Part shown: positions 63,801-64,000 of the stretch, piece by piece | How positions within the stretch are numbered: position 1 is the first letter of the stretch | Layout of the letters: every line of letters starts with the position of its first letter | Notes under the pieces: model-generated | What the model was told of the DNA's origin: nothing | The model's input: the letters and a program-made list of their open reading frames with translations, nothing else | The model's database searches: none | Program-made: the position numbers and the translations under genes | NCBI GenBank assembly: GCA_037954325.1 | Contig: JBBMNZ010000041.1 | Coordinates: forward strand, 1,321,501-1,385,500 | Length of the DNA stretch: 64,000 nt | Direction of reading: 5' to 3' | Source: Fistularia commersonii | Lineage: Eukaryota; Chordata; Actinopteri; Syngnathiformes; Fistulariidae

Positions 63801-64000
63801 ATTTCAGCACCAGCAAGCTGCTAGAAAGGAATCTTTAGTTATTGACACTCTTTATCAAAAAAGCTTAAACTCAGTGAGATAAACACTTTTTGACCGTATG
63901 GCTATATCTTTTCAAAATGTTGCATGATCACAATGATTTTGACTTATATTATGCAGAATCAAGCCCTTTTCAACATATTTCAGCACCAGCAAGCTGCTAG
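57900..64000. repeat. 24/25-mer and 9-mer higher-order repeats at the right end of B2
   Basis: The stretch from about 57900 recurs from about 62127 with offset 4227 (24 monomers plus 3). Shared markers are TTTTAAAAAAGGTTGC (57921 and 62148), GCTAAAATGCTTC, and GACCAAATGGCTTTATC. By the GGAATCTATAG monomer (59078 and 63481) the offset is 4403, so one monomer was gained or lost. Nested in this, about 60830-62060 recurs at about 62415-63645 with offset 1585 (9 monomers plus 1), marked by CACTTTATGACCG at 61595 and 63180 and by GCAGTATCAAGC. Confidence 0.75.

Larger units (their letters stand above)
23010..64000. repeat. Satellite array, family B (block B2), main array
   Basis: About 233 head-to-tail 176-bp family B monomers running off the right end of the window, which closes in mid-monomer at CAAGCTGCTAG. 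Recurrent monomer variants include: ACATAGGTTTTGAC; AAAAACAGTTTTTGACC with ATATTGC or CTATTGC; GAATATTTAG; TTTAATAATTG; GTTTTCGGACAC (+1 base); ATTATGAGTAATC; ATTATGCATAATC; AGGATCAAAATAATTTTG; TCTTTTCCAAAGACGC; and TTTTAAAAAAGGTTGCAGG. Their ordered recurrence defines the HORs listed separately. No inversion, transposon or unique sequence was seen in 41 kb. Confidence 0.95.

Noticed and set aside
1..64000. CRISPR array
   Set aside because: Repeats are 176 bp, contiguous and without unique spacers. No cas genes, and the sequence looks eukaryotic.
1..64000. Transposon or LTR element arranged in tandem
   Set aside because: No terminal repeats, target-site duplications, polymerase or transposase motifs, or poly(A) tails were seen. 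The internal T-runs are short and lie at a fixed place in one monomer variant.

Overview
The whole 64-kb window is tandem satellite DNA. I find no protein-coding gene, RNA gene, transposon, CRISPR array or unique-sequence island. Everything is built from head-to-tail monomers of about 176 bp, all in the same orientation and AT-rich. Two related monomer families, here called A and B, are about 80% identical by my ungapped hand alignment of their typical monomers (about 35 differences in 176 positions). This points to a eukaryotic chromosome, most likely a centromeric or pericentromeric (heterochromatic) array in a plant or animal. I do not recognise the monomer and do not name a species.

Layout. 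(1) 1-15540: family A, about 88 monomers, diverse, with local higher-order repeats (HORs): a 7-mer, a 4-mer of 704 bp in three copies, 6/7-mers, a 3-mer and a 13-mer of about 2.3 kb. (2) 15541-15561: a short filler at the A-to-B junction. (3) 15562-19290: family B, about 21 monomers with an 8-mer (1408 bp) HOR. (4) 19291-22988: family A again, a near-identical copy of 11841-15540. (5) 22989-23009: the same A-to-B filler. (6) 23010-64000: family B, about 233 monomers. Its HORs include 8-mers, 9/10-mers, a 3873-bp 22-mer in two adjacent copies, an 881-bp 5-mer and a 1585-bp 9-mer. Both array ends run off the window.

How it fits together. The two A-B blocks (11841-19290 and 19291 to about 27400) look like one composite unit that was tandemly duplicated, because the second A-to-B junction carries the same filler. 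Almost every long repeat offset is a multiple of 176 plus a few bases that can often be traced to a specific indel, as expected from in-register unequal exchange. Family B is the more homogeneous and looks like the younger, expanding part; family A looks older and more diverged. The short open reading frames are read-through of satellite and are not annotated as genes. All counts and identities were worked out by eye and need a proper self-alignment.
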